Assembly (NCBI GenBank): GCA_000495415.1
Contig: AWGX01000744.1
Span: 1 to 14,588, forward strand
Origin: Smithella sp. ME-1
Lineage (GTDB): Bacteria > Desulfobacterota > Syntrophia > Syntrophales > Smithellaceae
Direction of reading: 5' to 3'
Length of the DNA: 14,588 nucleotides
Part shown: positions 14,080-14,588 of the stretch, in pieces
Numbering within the stretch: position 1 is the first letter of the stretch
How the letters are laid out: each line of letters opens with the position of its first letter
The notes under the pieces: generated by a model
The model's database searches: none
Told to the model about the DNA's origin: nothing
The model's input: the letters and a program-made list of their open reading frames with translations, nothing else
Program-made: the position numbers and the translations under genes

Positions 14080-14588
14080 TTATTGCGGGAAATAAATAAC
14101 AGCCCGGTCAAGAAGAAATTTCGACTTGACTCTGGCCAGTTCATTCAAAATATATCCGCCGGGTAGAATAGCAGGGTCTGTTTCTATCGCCTCATTCAAA
14201 GACTTATTGAACATAACCTGATCTTTCGCCAGCGGACAGTAGTATTTGGCCCTGAAATATTTTGCCATCATGAATCTGTTACCGCTTACTCTGTCGGCGG
14301 CATCGAATTCTCTTCGCGAATTTTCGACACCTCCGGTAAGTCTAGCGAATTCAGGCAAAATGGAATTAACTATCCCCATAACTATATGAGATATCCCATA
14401 AAAATAAGTCTCATCCAGTTCAATAGCTTTTAGAGCCAGCCCCGAAATAAGAGGCACATCCATAGCTGCCGCAGCGTTGGCCAGTGTCAGCAATGTCTTT
14501 AATCCATAAGCTGTTGATGTCCAGGCCAGCGAATCCACATACTCTTTCCCCAGATGTTTTGAGCATTCAGCATAGTCAAGTCCCTGTT
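14080..14588 (-). CDS. TatT-like protein, C-terminal 168 residues (N-terminus beyond right edge)
   Basis: The frame is open from the right window edge to a TAA at 14080. An internal GTG at 14538 is not the real start, because the conserved frame continues upstream of it (GLDYAECSKHLGKEY...). The visible part resembles the C-terminal half of the lipoprotein at 5312-6229: both have a Trp-containing helix near LAWTSTAYGLKTLL, then IELDETYFYGISHIVMGIVNSILPEF, a GG turn followed by Ser and basic residues (TGGVENSRREF), and FRAKYYCPLAKDQVMFNKSLNEAIETD, matching FYARYLCPVIKDPDLFDQLL in the other. This is the TatT (TRAP-transporter-associated) type. Whether it has a signal peptide or lipobox cannot be seen. 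No TRAP transporter gene lies between it and the rest of the window. Confidence 0.72.
   Translation of the reverse strand, partial: QGLDYAECSKHLGKEYVDSLAWTSTAYGLKTLLTLANAAAAMDVPLISGLALKAIELDETYFYGISHIVMGIVNSILPEFARLTGGVENSRREFDAADRVSGNRFMMAKYFRAKYYCPLAKDQVMFNKSLNEAIETDPAILPGGYILNELARVKSKFLLDRAVIYFPQ

Overview
The window is a run of fatty-acid (acyl-CoA) degradation genes, and every gene I can support lies on the minus strand, so transcription runs from high to low coordinates. The gene set is typical of anaerobic, often syntrophic or sulfate-reducing, Desulfobacterota (Syntrophus/Smithella-like or Desulfobacteria-like): many acyl-CoA dehydrogenases, two thiolases, a type II 3-hydroxyacyl-CoA dehydrogenase, a CaiB/BaiF-family racemase/CoA-transferase, XRE-cupin and TetR regulators, and TatT-family lipoproteins. 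The taxonomic guess is inference from gene content only. No RNA genes, insertion sequences, CRISPR arrays or origins were seen.

Layout in transcription order. (1) 14588-14080: the C-terminal part of a TatT-like protein, cut by the window edge. (2) 13875-12913: an NPD/nitronate-monooxygenase-family flavoprotein behind a good sigma70-like promoter. It is followed by a 14-bp perfect inverted repeat and a Tam-like SAM methyltransferase (12764-11973). (3) 11917-11153: a TetR-family regulator with its own consensus-like promoter. (4) 11152-10754: a 399-bp AT-rich gene-free region with a candidate promoter overlapped by a 23-bp inverted repeat, plus two smaller symmetric or repeated motifs. (5) 10753-1: a probable long operon of thiolase, SDR, thiolase, acyl-CoA dehydrogenase (isovaleryl/long-chain type by active site), TatT lipoprotein, CaiB/AMACR-like protein, XRE-cupin regulator, two acyl-CoA dehydrogenases (short/medium-chain type by active site) and a long-form acyl-CoA dehydrogenase running off the left edge.

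Together the genes encode three of the four beta-oxidation steps: dehydrogenation, 3-hydroxyacyl-CoA oxidation and thiolysis. No enoyl-CoA hydratase, acyl-CoA ligase or electron-transfer flavoprotein is present, so those must be encoded elsewhere. The racemase-like residues of the CaiB homologue and the resemblance of the SDR to 2-methyl-3-hydroxybutyryl-CoA dehydrogenase (HSD17B10) point towards methyl-branched acyl-CoA, for example isoleucine-derived or branched hydrocarbon/fatty-acid intermediates. This is inference. The TetR protein is the natural candidate to repress the thiolase-led operon through the inverted repeat, as FadR/PsrA-like TetR proteins do elsewhere.

I do not see a clearly new system. 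The most unusual points are the TatT-like lipoproteins with no TRAP transporter genes beside them, the missing active-site histidine in the NPD-family protein, the compact regulatory region at 10754-11152, and the strong unexplained hairpin at 12858-12890.
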